DNA from: Phascolarctobacterium_A succinatutens_B
Lineage (GTDB): Bacteria > Bacillota > Negativicutes > Acidaminococcales > Acidaminococcaceae
Direction: 5' to 3'
NCBI RefSeq assembly: GCF_958453765.1
Contig: NZ_CAUDZA010000033.1
Coordinates: forward strand, 1 to 22,467
DNA length: 22,467 nucleotides
Both the position numbers and the translations under genes were made by a program. Below the pieces are notes generated by a model, which was given only the letters and a program-made list of their open reading frames with translations, had not been told where the DNA came from and searched no databases. Of this stretch, positions 1 through 8,531 are shown in pieces; within the stretch, counting starts at the first letter, position 1; each line of letters starts with the position of its first letter.

Positions 1-673
1 TTTCATCTAATAAACGTGCTTCCATAAGCATAAATTCTCGCCTCACTTTCGTATCTAATTTGAGATAGCTGATTTCATCATCTATCTGTTTGGTAAAATC
101 AGTAGTTACAATGTGGTTGTTTACATAATCATAAAAGCTCTTGATGTCTTTAGAAATATCGCCATGCGTACCCTTAGTATTCAACAGCATAGTAGTCGCT
201 TCATCTGTAAGCTCCAACTCCCGATTCTCCAGACAGTGCTTTTTAAAGGTATAGACATAATTACCCTGTTCAAAGAAATCAAAAACACAGATAAAAATGA
301 TAAAGGTCGGTGGCAGCAGGTCATAAGGCTGTCCCTTCTGCAGCAAATCAATATCAAGCAGCGCCTGATAATAGCGTGAGCGCTTGGGCAGGACGTAGGT
401 GTCCGTATCGGGATTTTTATTGTTTTTCACCTGCATCTCCAGATTATAATGCGTGTTTTTATCATCCGCTACGATGATATCAAGGCGGATGCCGCGGCTG
501 GTGTACTCAGGCTCAAGCGTCTTTTCTGCCTCCAGATAGTTGATATCCGCAATTTCTATCTGCAGCAGCTCCTCCAGCAGATGCTTGCAGATGCGCTTGC
601 GCGACATAACCTTCTTGAAGATGAAATCGCTTTGGATTGTCAGGTTTGCAAATTTTGTTGCCAGGTCTTGCAT
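1..673 (-). CDS. Rpn-family PD-(D/E)XK nuclease/putative transposase (partial, runs off the left edge)
   Basis: I translated the minus strand and found one open frame of about 224 codons from ATG at 673 to base 1 with no stop, so the C-terminus lies outside the window. The start is fixed by GGAG (684-681), 7-8 bases upstream of the ATG; an in-frame ATG at 691 lies upstream of this site and is unlikely. Residues 60-81 read like the Rpn nuclease core: RGIRLDIIVADD followed by YNLEMQVKN, giving D65 and E79-x-Q81 as the PD-(D/E)XK metal-binding residues. The family (RpnA-E of E. coli, often annotated as PD-(D/E)XK nuclease family transposase) comprises DNA endonucleases that promote RecA-independent recombination; members are usually about 290-310 residues and often multicopy. 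The gene is convergent with nothing visible and divergent from RNase J. A structured, terminated RNA lies directly upstream. Family assignment is firm; biological role is not. Confidence 0.88.
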   Translation of the reverse strand, partial: MQDLATKFANLTIQSDFIFKKVMSRKRICKHLLEELLQIEIADINYLEAEKTLEPEYTSRGIRLDIIVADDKNTHYNLEMQVKNNKNPDTDTYVLPKRSRYYQALLDIDLLQKGQPYDLLPPTFIIFICVFDFFEQGNYVYTFKKHCLENRELELTDEATTMLLNTKGTHGDISKDIKSFYDYVNNHIVTTDFTKQIDDEISYLKLDTKVRREFMLMEARLLDE

Positions 674-732
674 GGTTTTTTCTCCTTTCATTTTAACACA
701 GATAAAGTAAAAAATACATAAGCAGCGCAAAA

Positions 733-783
733 ACAAAAAAGAGCAGTACCCTGACGATAAAAAATCGTCAGTTTGTACTACTC
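733..783 (-). terminator. Intrinsic terminator between candidate sRNA/leader and the Rpn gene
   Basis: Minus strand: an outer arm of nine bases (783-775) pairs with 749-741 with one G-T, and an inner CTGACGAT/ATCGTCAG stem (771-764 with 758-751) closes a five-T loop. The stem is followed by TTTTTTGTTT (740-731). On the plus strand the same stem is not followed by a T run, so the direction is leftward. Confidence 0.8.
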
Positions 784-922
784 TTAGAATGTACCAGATA
801 AAAATAAATGGCCTTGCTTAAGCTTCTGCAGAAAAGATGCATCTGCAGGATATACTGCTTATTTAATTGTCCGCAGGTAAATGAGCTTGATGCTTATGCT
901 TACTTGCGGTTTTCAAGAACTT
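733..922 (-). ncRNA. Candidate small RNA or attenuated leader upstream of the Rpn gene
   Basis: On the minus strand a good promoter (-35 at 957-952, -10 at 934-929) precedes about 190 nt that end in an intrinsic terminator at about 735. Between them I see two further hairpins. The first covers 909-871 (CCGCAAGTAA pairing with TTACCTGCGG, with one mismatch, extended by AAGC/GCTC-type pairs). The second covers 861-819 (outer TAAGC/GCTTA, inner CTGCAGA/TCTGCAG). No convincing reading frame with a ribosome site is present. It does not look like 6S RNA (ends do not pair), SRP RNA, T-box (no TGGNACC motif) or a common riboswitch. The Rpn start is only about 60 bases past the terminator and I see no strong promoter in that gap, so transcription of Rpn may depend on read-through. 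That part is inference. Confidence 0.55.
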
Positions 923-928
923 AGTTTA

Positions 929-957
929 AGTGTACTTGAAATATGGGGGAATGTCAA
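929..957 (-). promoter_or_regulatory. Sigma70 promoter for the leftward transcript
   Basis: Minus strand TTGACA (957-952), a 17-base spacer and TACACT (934-929). The -35 is a perfect consensus and the -10 keeps TA...T. It points at the candidate RNA and Rpn gene, divergent from the RNase J promoter about 120 bases away. Confidence 0.75.
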
Positions 958-1070
958 GGGAGGGGATGAGGGAGCGTATTGCCAGCAGCCGCTTTTTTGC
1001 ATGCGCTTTACCTCTGCCAAAAAATCATCCGTTTGGCAACAAACTTTTCACAAAAAATATGTATCACTAT

Positions 1071-1099
1071 TTGTCAATAGCCCATATTTAGTGTATAAT
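1071..1099 (+). promoter_or_regulatory. Sigma70 promoter for RNase J and probably the following operon
   Basis: TTGTCA (1071-1076), a 17-base spacer and a perfect TATAAT (1094-1099). This is the only strong rightward promoter I see before the long run of genes from RNase J to the DEAD-box helicase. The leader to the RNase J start is about 85 bases and contains no obvious terminator. Confidence 0.85.
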
Positions 1100-1191
1100 A
1101 AAGTAGAGAGTATGTGTGCGGACACAGTATCAAATTCAATTTCTACATTTGTACGGAAGAATGTAAAATAAAAAATGGAGGTGTATTTTTT

Positions 1192-2856
1192 TTGGGTAAA
1201 TTTCAACATAAGGTCCAGATAATCCCGCTGGGTGGTTTGGGCGAAATTGGTAAAAATATGACGGTATTCCGTTACGGGGATGACATGATCCTGATTGATG
1301 CAGGCCTGATGTTCCCTGAAGACGATATGCTCGGCATTGACTTGGTTATTCCCGATATTACATATTTGGTTGAGAATAAAGATAAAATTAAGGGTATCTT
1401 TCTGACACATGGTCACGAGGACCATATCGGTGCGCTGCCCTATGTTATGAAACAAATTGATTGTCCCGTTTATGGTACCGCACTTACTCTGGGTATTTTA
1501 CAAGGCCGCTTGAAGGAAAACGGTGTAGGTAACGAAAACCTGCACGTAGTAAAACCCGGTGACAAGATTAACGCCGGTGCCTTTAAGCTCGATTTCATCC
1601 GCGTAAACCACAGCATTCCCGACGCTGTTGCTATCGCGATTACTACTCCTATCGGTGTTATTATCCACACTGGTGACTTCAAAATCGACCACACTCCTGT
1701 TGACGGACAGGTTATGGAATTCAATAAATTTGCCGAATACGGCGACCGCGGTGTACTGTGCCTGCTGGCAGACAGCACCAACGCCGAGCGCCCGGGCTTC
1801 ACTCCCAGCGAAAAAATGGTTGGCCAGACCTTTGACGAGGAGTTCCGCTATGCTAAGCACCGTATTATAGTAGCAACCTTCTCCTCTAACGTACATCGTA
1901 TCCAGCAGGTTATTGATACTGCTGTGAAGTACGAGCGTAAGGTAGCAGTTATCGGCCGCAGCATGGTGAATGTTGTAAATATCGCTAAGGAGCTGGGTTA
2001 TCTGAAGGTTCCCGAGGGCGTTTTGATTGATATTGATGAAACTCATAACTATACGCCGGAAAAGGTTGTTATTATCACCACCGGCAGTCAGGGCGAGCCG
2101 ATGAGCGCGCTCACCCGTATGGCTATGAATGACCATAAAAAGGTTGATATTATGCCCGGTGATACAGTAATTATTTCTGCTACACCGATTCCGGGCAACG
2201 AAAAGCTAGTTTCCCGTACTATCGACCATCTGTACAAGCTGGGTGCGGACGTTATCTACGAAAAGAGCAACGGCGTCCACGTTTCCGGCCATGCCAGCCA
2301 GGAGGAAATCAAGATGATGCACAATCTGGTGCGTCCGCGTTTCTTCATGCCTGTGCATGGTGAATACCGTCACTTGGTTAAGCATGCTAACCTGGCTAAA
2401 TCCCTTGGCATGCCGGCAGACCATATTGTTATCGGTGAAAACGGCAGCGTTATCGAGCTGACCAAGAGCAGCATTACCATTAACGGCAAGGTGCCTGCAG
2501 GCAAGGTTCTGGTTGACGGCTTGGGTGTCGGTGACGTAGGCAACATCGTACTGCGCGACCGCCGTCAGCTTTCTCAGGACGGTATCATGATTGTTGTTGT
2601 AACCATCGACAAGGAATCCTGCCATGTGGTTTCCGGTCCGGATATCGTTTCCCGCGGCTTTGTTTATGTACGCGAGGCCGAGGACCTGATGGATGAAGCA
2701 CGCGACAAGGTGCAGGCTGCGCTGGACCGCTGCGAGGAAAACAATGTTTCCGAATGGTCGGCAATCAAGTCTACCGTGCGTGATTCTCTGGGACGCTTCC
2801 TGTTCGAAAGAACTCGCCGCCGTCCGATGATTCTGCCGATTATCATGGAGATTTGA
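1192..2856 (+). CDS. rnj: Ribonuclease J
   Basis: RNase J is a metallo-beta-lactamase/beta-CASP ribonuclease with 5'-3' exonuclease and endonuclease activity, central to mRNA decay and rRNA processing in Firmicutes. From TTG at 1192 the protein is 554 residues, matching B. subtilis J1 (555). GGAGGTG at 1177-1183 is 8 bases from this TTG; upstream ATG frames have no such site. The N-terminal sequence QIIPLGGLGEIGKN is typical of the family. The zinc motif HGHEDH is at residues 73-78, and further metal and active-site segments are recognisable (HTGDFKID, SGHASQEE, PVHGEYRH), with a C-terminal dimerisation domain ending in RRRPMILPII. The TTG start sits at the end of a run of eight T, which is unusual. 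It is followed 108 bases later by SpoIIIE/FtsK; B. subtilis rnjB also lies just upstream of spoIIIE, so position suggests the rnjB locus, though J1 versus J2 cannot be decided here. Confidence 0.96.
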   Translation: MGKFQHKVQIIPLGGLGEIGKNMTVFRYGDDMILIDAGLMFPEDDMLGIDLVIPDITYLVENKDKIKGIFLTHGHEDHIGALPYVMKQIDCPVYGTALTLGILQGRLKENGVGNENLHVVKPGDKINAGAFKLDFIRVNHSIPDAVAIAITTPIGVIIHTGDFKIDHTPVDGQVMEFNKFAEYGDRGVLCLLADSTNAERPGFTPSEKMVGQTFDEEFRYAKHRIIVATFSSNVHRIQQVIDTAVKYERKVAVIGRSMVNVVNIAKELGYLKVPEGVLIDIDETHNYTPEKVVIITTGSQGEPMSALTRMAMNDHKKVDIMPGDTVIISATPIPGNEKLVSRTIDHLYKLGADVIYEKSNGVHVSGHASQEEIKMMHNLVRPRFFMPVHGEYRHLVKHANLAKSLGMPADHIVIGENGSVIELTKSSITINGKVPAGKVLVDGLGVGDVGNIVLRDRRQLSQDGIMIVVVTIDKESCHVVSGPDIVSRGFVYVREAEDLMDEARDKVQAALDRCEENNVSEWSAIKSTVRDSLGRFLFERTRRRPMILPIIMEI

Positions 2857-2864
2857 TAGTTTTC

Positions 2865-2888
2865 AGTGATTAGTTATTAGTGATTAGT
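2865..2888 (+). repeat. Short 14-bp-period direct repeat after the RNase J stop
   Basis: AGTGATTAGT occurs at 2865-2874 and again at 2879-2888. A nearly identical pair with the same 14-base spacing begins at 9519. AT-rich, no coding role seen. Confidence 0.6.
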
Positions 2889-2964
2889 TTTTGGTGAGCG
2901 GTTGTCAGCAGTCAGCTGATAAAGGATGACTGCCGGCAGCTGCGATTTTAGGAGTTGTCTTATC

Positions 2965-5532
2965 TTGCGCAAGGAAAGAAGAAGGAAGCAACAGAATAGA
3001 AGCTACTCGCGCCCTGTCGGCGTTGTCTGCCTGCTTATGGGTCTGCTGTTTGCTGCCGCGCTTCTTGTGACGGCTGAGGACGGCGTAATGCATTATGCTT
3101 ATCTGGTGGAGCAGAATCTGCTGGGTAAGGGTATCTTTCTGCTGCCTTTGGCTTTCTTTGCTGCGTCCTTTGCTTTGCTTAAAGGACAATTTGGTGTTTT
3201 TAACAAGAGAACATTAATTTTTACTTTGGTGACGCTGTGCCTTACAGGCACAGCTCATCATGTTTTTGTGCCTGTTGGCTCTGAGCTGGAGCCTTCGCTG
3301 ATAGCGGATGGCGGCGGTCTTATAGGCGGCCTTTTGCTGAAGCTGCTGCGTTCCTTTGCCGGTGATGTAACGGTTTACGTCATTCTGGCCTTAGGCTGGC
3401 TGTGGCTGCTGGGTCTGGTGCTGCCGCTGCGCAAATGGTGGGAGCTGTGGCAGGATTACCTGACCTCCGACGAGATTACGCTGGTGCGCCCAGGTGACAA
3501 GGTGAGGGAGGAGCGTGTGCATCCGGAGCCTGCGGTGAGAGCTGTGTTCAAGCGCAAGAGTGCCGCGCCTCAACAGCATACCGCTCCTGCGGATAACGTT
3601 ATCAGCAACTATACCAGCCCCGAATTTGATGCTTTCAACGAGGGCGTGCAGAAGAAAAGTGCTTTCAGAAGCATTTTGGGCTTTACCAAAAACAAGAGCG
3701 TTTACGAAAAATCTCCTTTAAAAGAGGAAATAGAGCGTGACCCGGTGCAGCTGCCCGAATGGGAGCAGTCTAAACCCGAGGTCATTGTAAGACCGATTAT
3801 CAATTATGACGATGATTACGAGCCGGACAGCCGCTTTCTGGATGATGCGGAGCCGCCGGCTGCCGAACCCGAGCCTGAGCTTGAGCCGGAGCGTCCTGCT
3901 TCCGTAATCCGCAATACCTATCGCGAGGAGGCTGCAGCGTTTACAGCGCCAGTTAAGGCAGAGCCGCAGCCTGAGCCTGAACCGGAGAAGCCGGCCGTAA
4001 CGATTTTTGACAGCGCGGATAAAATTGCCGCAGCGGCACCTGCACAGCAGTCCGCAGCAGCATATGAGCCTGAAGCGCAGGCTGCGAGCAGCTATCAGCT
4101 GCCCCCGCTGGAGCTTCTGGATACGCCGAAGGCCAGCGACCCGTCCACCTATCAGAAGGACATCATGGACCAATGTGCGGTGCTGGAGCAGACTTTGGCA
4201 GACTTCAAGGTGCGCGCCAGAGTTGTTGCCGTAACGCGCGGACCGTCGGTTACGCGCTTTGAGCTGGAGCCTGCGGCAGGCGTGAAGGTAAGCTCGGTGG
4301 TGAACCTTGCGGATGATATTGCCCTGCGTCTGGCTGCGCCCGGTGTGCGTATCGAGGCGCCGATTCCCGGCAAATCCGCCATCGGCATAGAAGCGCCGAA
4401 TACGAAGAACGATCCCGTGTGCTTCCGTGAGGTTGTGGAGGCAGGCAGTGTACGTAATGCCAAGGAGCATCTGTGCATCGGTCTGGGCAAGGATATCAGC
4501 GGTGATATTATTTCCGCCGACCTTGCGAAAATGCCGCACCTTCTGGTAGCAGGCTCCACAGGCTCCGGTAAATCGGTGTGCATCAATACGATTATCGCCG
4601 GCCTTTTGTACCGTGCTACCCCGGACGAGGTTAAACTGATTCTTGTTGACCCTAAGGTCGTAGAATTGTCTAATTACAACGGTATTCCGCATCTTTTAAC
4701 ACCTGTAGTCACCGAGCCGAAAAAGGCAGCCAGCGCGCTGCACTGGGCGGTAGCGGAAATGGAGCGCCGTTATAAGGCGTTTGCCGACAGCCGTGTGCGT
4801 GACATCAAAACCTATAACGCACAGGCCGCCGAAAAGATGCCTTATATCGTAATCATCATCGACGAGTTGTCAGACCTGATGATGGTAGCCAAGGTTGATG
4901 TGGAGGATGCCATCCTGCGTCTGGCACAGAAGGCCCGCGCTGCCGGTATCCATCTGATTCTGGCAACTCAGCGTCCGTCCGTAGATGTTATTACAGGCAT
5001 CGTCAAGGCGAATATTCCTTCACGTATTGCTTTCGCCGTATCCTCGCAGACAGATTCGCGCACCATTATTGATATGGGCGGTGCCGAAAAGCTGCTGGGC
5101 AAGGGTGATATGCTCTTTTACCCCATGGGCTACAACAAGCCTGTGCGTGTGCAGGGGGCCTTCGTCAGCGATGATGAGCTGAATAAAATAGTAGATTTCA
5201 TTATCAAGCAGTCCATTCCTGTAAATTACAGCGAAGAGGTAACAGAGCAGGAGCTGGAATGTGATAATAAAGGCCATAATGCCGAGGATGCAGGCTCCAA
5301 TGCGCCTGCGGAGGATGAGCTTTTTGAGGATGCCCTGAGCCTTGTGCTGGACATGGGGCAGGCATCAAGCTCCATGCTGCAGCGACGCTTCCGCATAGGC
5401 TATACGCGTGCGGCGCGTCTGGTAGATACCATGGAGGAGCTGGGCATTGTCGGTCAATCCGTAGGCAGCAAGCCACGAGAGGTTATAATGTCGCGTAAGG
5501 AAGCAGAGGAACGCTTCCTGCGCCGTGAATAA
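2965..5532 (+). CDS. ftsK: FtsK/SpoIIIE-family DNA translocase
   Basis: This is a septum-anchored hexameric DNA pump that clears or segregates the chromosome at division or sporulation. The N-terminal ~170 residues contain about four hydrophobic segments (for example VVCLLMGLLFAAALLV and VYVILALGWLWLLGLVLPL). A long acidic/proline-rich linker follows, including PEPELEPERP-type stretches at roughly residues 285-365. The motor domain carries Walker A AGSTGSGKS near residue 530 and Walker B IIIDELSDLMMVA near 630. The last ~65 residues form the winged-helix gamma domain that reads KOPS/SRS DNA signals (RFRIGYTRAARLVDTMEELGIV). I chose TTG 2965 (855 residues) because AGGAG lies at 2950-2954; ATG 2926 (868 residues) has AAAGG abutting it with no spacing. 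SpoIIIE versus vegetative FtsK cannot be told apart without knowing whether the organism sporulates. Confidence 0.95.
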   Translation: MRKERRRKQQNRSYSRPVGVVCLLMGLLFAAALLVTAEDGVMHYAYLVEQNLLGKGIFLLPLAFFAASFALLKGQFGVFNKRTLIFTLVTLCLTGTAHHVFVPVGSELEPSLIADGGGLIGGLLLKLLRSFAGDVTVYVILALGWLWLLGLVLPLRKWWELWQDYLTSDEITLVRPGDKVREERVHPEPAVRAVFKRKSAAPQQHTAPADNVISNYTSPEFDAFNEGVQKKSAFRSILGFTKNKSVYEKSPLKEEIERDPVQLPEWEQSKPEVIVRPIINYDDDYEPDSRFLDDAEPPAAEPEPELEPERPASVIRNTYREEAAAFTAPVKAEPQPEPEPEKPAVTIFDSADKIAAAAPAQQSAAAYEPEAQAASSYQLPPLELLDTPKASDPSTYQKDIMDQCAVLEQTLADFKVRARVVAVTRGPSVTRFELEPAAGVKVSSVVNLADDIALRLAAPGVRIEAPIPGKSAIGIEAPNTKNDPVCFREVVEAGSVRNAKEHLCIGLGKDISGDIISADLAKMPHLLVAGSTGSGKSVCINTIIAGLLYRATPDEVKLILVDPKVVELSNYNGIPHLLTPVVTEPKKAASALHWAVAEMERRYKAFADSRVRDIKTYNAQAAEKMPYIVIIIDELSDLMMVAKVDVEDAILRLAQKARAAGIHLILATQRPSVDVITGIVKANIPSRIAFAVSSQTDSRTIIDMGGAEKLLGKGDMLFYPMGYNKPVRVQGAFVSDDELNKIVDFIIKQSIPVNYSEEVTEQELECDNKGHNAEDAGSNAPAEDELFEDALSLVLDMGQASSSMLQRRFRIGYTRAARLVDTMEELGIVGQSVGSKPREVIMSRKEAEERFLRRE

Positions 5533-5549
5533 GCGGAGGTGCAGGCGAA

Positions 5550-6545
5550 ATGGATGATAAGGAAAAGACTGTCGGCGCAATTTTGAAAGAAGCAAGACTG
5601 GCCAAGGGTATCTCTCTTGCTGATGCCGAAAAGGCTACCAGTATCCGCAGCCGTTATCTGCAGGCTGTAGAAAATGACGAATATGACAAGACTCCGGGCG
5701 AGGTTTTCCTGAAGGGAATAATCCGCAACTACGGTAATTATCTGGGACTGAACGGTCCGGAGCTTGTTAATGAATATAAAGCAAGTGCTGCCGGTATGGC
5801 AGCAGAGGCTGTACGCAGCCAGGGTATCCGTGAGGTGGAAAAGGTCCGCCTCAACATCCAGCTGAAGGATAAGCGTGATATCGGCAGCGGTACAGGCCGC
5901 TTTGAAATGCCGGGTTTGCCGAAACTGCCGATGAAGCAGTGCCTGGCAGGCTTAGCAGCGGTAGCGGTGCTCACGGCAGGCTATTTTGCTATTCCCGCTA
6001 CGATTAACTATTTTAAAAATATGCCTAAGGAAGAGGCAAAGCAGACCGAGCAGGTTAAGCCTGAAGCTAAAGCACCTGCAGTGCTGGATAAGGTTACCGT
6101 TGACCTGGAGGCCGAGGGTGACTGCTGGCTGGAGGCAAGTGCCGACGGCAAGGAGCTTTTTGCCGGCATTCTGCATGCTAAGGAAAGCAAGCATTTCGAG
6201 GCTAAGGATAAGCTGATTGTCAAGTATGGCAACATCGGCGTTGTGCGCATTAAGGTGAACGGCGAGGCTGTTGACCTGAAGGGCGAGCATGGCGTTGCTG
6301 TCAAGACCTATCTGCGTAACGCTCCCTCACAGCCTGCAGCCGCAGCTAAGGCAGAGGAGGCTGCACAGCAGCCCGAACCAGAAGCCAAGGCCGCACCTGC
6401 TGCCGCAGTAGAGGAAGCGCCGCAGCCGGCAGCAGCCGCACCTGCGCCGAAGGCAGAGGAACCGAAGCCGCAGGCTGAGGTTAAGCCGGCTGAGCCGCAG
6501 CAGCCACAGGCTGCCGGCGAAGCGAAGGCCGATAAGAAGAAATAA
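5550..6545 (+). CDS. rodZ: RodZ-like helix-turn-helix membrane protein
   Basis: RodZ-type proteins link the MreB cytoskeleton to the cell envelope and affect rod shape. The order of parts fits: a Cro/CI-like helix-turn-helix at residues ~8-75 (GAILKEARLAKGISLADAEKAT, with Y/F-rich GIIRNYGNYLGL at its end), a basic juxtamembrane stretch, one membrane span at ~131-155 and an external DUF4115 beta domain at ~182-256 (CWLEASADGKELFAGIL). A ~70-residue Ala/Pro/Glu/Lys-rich tail follows and is probably disordered. GGAGG (5535-5539) precedes the ATG. It begins 17 bases after the translocase stop and is clearly in the same operon, as in B. subtilis where ymfM lies downstream of spoIIIE. The 331-residue length is normal. 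Confidence 0.9.
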   Translation: MDDKEKTVGAILKEARLAKGISLADAEKATSIRSRYLQAVENDEYDKTPGEVFLKGIIRNYGNYLGLNGPELVNEYKASAAGMAAEAVRSQGIREVEKVRLNIQLKDKRDIGSGTGRFEMPGLPKLPMKQCLAGLAAVAVLTAGYFAIPATINYFKNMPKEEAKQTEQVKPEAKAPAVLDKVTVDLEAEGDCWLEASADGKELFAGILHAKESKHFEAKDKLIVKYGNIGVVRIKVNGEAVDLKGEHGVAVKTYLRNAPSQPAAAAKAEEAAQQPEPEAKAAPAAAVEEAPQPAAAAPAPKAEEPKPQAEVKPAEPQQPQAAGEAKADKKK

Positions 6546-6566
6546 TAATTTGTTCAGGAGTTTTTA

Positions 6567-8516
6567 ATGAAACAGTTTTTACCGATTTCCGCTCAGGAAA
6601 TAGCCGAGCGTGGCTGGGAGCAGCTTGACTTTCTGTTTATCAGCGGCGATGCTTATGTAGACCACCCCTCCTTCGGTCCGGCAGTAATCTGCCGTGTGCT
6701 GGAGGCGCAGGGCTACAAGGTAGCTTTGCTGTGCCAGCCGCGTTGGGATAAAGCAGAATATCTGGCAGAGCTGGGCAAGCCGCGACTGGGCGTGCTTATT
6801 TCCGGCGGCAACCTTGACTCCATGCTGTGCCGTTATACGGCAGCCAAGAATGAGCGTTCTGTCGACAAATATACCGCAGGCGGCGCGGTGGGACAGCGTC
6901 CCGACCATGCTACGGCTGTTTATGCGCAGCTCGTCAAAAAGCTGTGGCCCGATATGCCTGTAATTATCGGCGGCATTGAAGCCAGCCTGCGCCGTTTTGT
7001 GCATTTCGACTACTGGGAAAACAAGCTGATGCCTTCTATTCTGGAGGCCAGCGGTGCGGACCTTCTTGTTTACGGCATGGGTGAAAAGCAGGTAGTGGAA
7101 ATTGCCGATTATCTGGCAGGCGGTGCCAGCGCCGAGGATATGCATTATATCCGCGGTACGGCCTATATGTCCGACACTCTGCCTGACGAGGAATATGTGG
7201 AGCTTCCCGACTGGAAGGCTATCAAGGACGACCGCAAGGAATTTGCCAAAGCCTTCAAGCTGCAGAGCAAGGAGCAGGACCCGTTTTATGGCAAAATCGT
7301 AGTCCAAAAGGGACAGAAGAAATATATTGTGCAGAATCCGAACATCTTCCCGCTGACGATGGAGGAGATGGACGCTATCTATGATTTGCCCTATATGCGT
7401 AAGTGGCATCCGAGCTACGATGCCAAGGGCGGCGTAGCGGCGCTGGAGGAGGTACAGTTCAGCCTTGTCAGCAGCAGAGGCTGCTTCGGCAGCTGTTCCT
7501 TCTGCGCTATTCATGCTCATCAGGGACGCATCATTCAGGCGCGCAGCCATGAATCTATTCTGCGCGAAGCTAAAATTCTGACACAGCTTGACGGCTTCAA
7601 GGGCTATATCCATGACGTCGGCGGCCCTACGGCTAACTTCCGCCATCCTTCCTGTGCCAAGCAGCTGAAATACGGCGTGTGCAAGGATAGACAGTGCCTG
7701 TTCCCCAAGCCGTGTCCCAATATTGATGCCGACCACAGCGATTATATAGCACTGCTGCGCAAGCTGCGCGCTTTACCGGGCGTCAAGAAGGTGTTTATCC
7801 GCAGCGGTATCCGTTATGATTATATGCTGGCGGATAAAAAGCAGGATTTCCTGGATGAACTGTGCCGCTATCACATCAGCGGTCTGTTGAAGGTGGCGCC
7901 CGAGCATATCGCACCGCAGGTTCTGGCGCGTATGGGCAAGCCCGGCAAGGAAGTTTATCTGAAGTTTATGCGCCTTTATGCGCAAAAAAATAAGGAAATC
8001 GGCCTGCCGCAATATCTGGTGCCGTACTTTATTTCCAGCCATCCTGGCTGCACGCTGAACAATGCCATTGAGCTGGCAGAGTTTTTGCGTGACATCAAGC
8101 ACAATCCGGAGCAGGTGCAGGACTTCATTCCTACTCCCGGCAGTGCGGCGACGGCGATGTATTATTCCGGCATCGACCCGGAAAGCGGCGAAACCGTATT
8201 TGTGGCCCGCAATCCGCATGATAAGGCAATGCAGCGTGCGCTGATGCAGTACCGTGCTCCGCGTAACCGCAAGCTGGTGCTGGAGGCACTGCAGAAGGCA
8301 GGCCGTATGGACCTTGTGGGCAGCGGACCTAAATGTTTGCTGCATACGGAGCAGGAGCAGCGCGGCGGAGCGCGTGGCGCGAAGCGTGATGCATCTCGCG
8401 GACCGAAGCGTAATGCAACCCGCAGTGCTGCGGTCAGTGGAGCGCGTAAGGCAACGCGCAGTACCGCTTCAGGCAGTACCGGTGGAAAAAGGCGTGAGGA
8501 TAAGCGCCGCAGATAG
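6567..8516 (+). CDS. YgiQ-family radical SAM protein
   Basis: The product is a 649-residue member of the YgiQ/UPF0313 radical SAM family, whose reaction is not established. The N-terminal part (DFLFISGDAYVDHPSFGPAV, IGGIEASLRRFVHFDYW) has the family's B12-binding-like region. The radical SAM cluster motif is C306-x3-C310-x2-C313 within SRGCFGSCSFCAIHAHQGR, and the conserved SSHPGC segment is present further on. AGGAG at 6556-6560 sits 6 bases before the ATG. The last ~50 residues are unlike the rest: Arg, Lys, Ala, Ser and Gly in low-complexity order, strongly basic, suggesting a disordered nucleic-acid-binding tail. It lies 21 bases after rodZ and 15 before the lipoprotein gene, so it is operonic. 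Family assignment is firm; substrate unknown. Confidence 0.93.
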   Translation: MKQFLPISAQEIAERGWEQLDFLFISGDAYVDHPSFGPAVICRVLEAQGYKVALLCQPRWDKAEYLAELGKPRLGVLISGGNLDSMLCRYTAAKNERSVDKYTAGGAVGQRPDHATAVYAQLVKKLWPDMPVIIGGIEASLRRFVHFDYWENKLMPSILEASGADLLVYGMGEKQVVEIADYLAGGASAEDMHYIRGTAYMSDTLPDEEYVELPDWKAIKDDRKEFAKAFKLQSKEQDPFYGKIVVQKGQKKYIVQNPNIFPLTMEEMDAIYDLPYMRKWHPSYDAKGGVAALEEVQFSLVSSRGCFGSCSFCAIHAHQGRIIQARSHESILREAKILTQLDGFKGYIHDVGGPTANFRHPSCAKQLKYGVCKDRQCLFPKPCPNIDADHSDYIALLRKLRALPGVKKVFIRSGIRYDYMLADKKQDFLDELCRYHISGLLKVAPEHIAPQVLARMGKPGKEVYLKFMRLYAQKNKEIGLPQYLVPYFISSHPGCTLNNAIELAEFLRDIKHNPEQVQDFIPTPGSAATAMYYSGIDPESGETVFVARNPHDKAMQRALMQYRAPRNRKLVLEALQKAGRMDLVGSGPKCLLHTEQEQRGGARGAKRDASRGPKRNATRSAAVSGARKATRSTASGSTGGKRREDKRRR

Positions 8517-8531
8517 TAACGGAGGGATGAG

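Noticed and set aside
113..721. Two plus-strand frames of about 90 codons
   Set aside because: They lie antisense to the Rpn nuclease frame, which has the correct start, ribosome site and catalytic motif.
733..922. 6S RNA or T-box identity for the leftward RNA
   Set aside because: The ends do not pair to form the 6S closing stem, and no T-box antiterminator motif is present.
881..1171. 96-codon plus-strand frame between the Rpn gene and RNase J
   Set aside because: It has no ribosome site, covers both divergent promoters and shows no protein features.
3718..4692. 324-codon minus-strand open frame
   Set aside because: Antisense to the FtsK linker and motor region; composition is Arg/Leu-rich shadow sequence.
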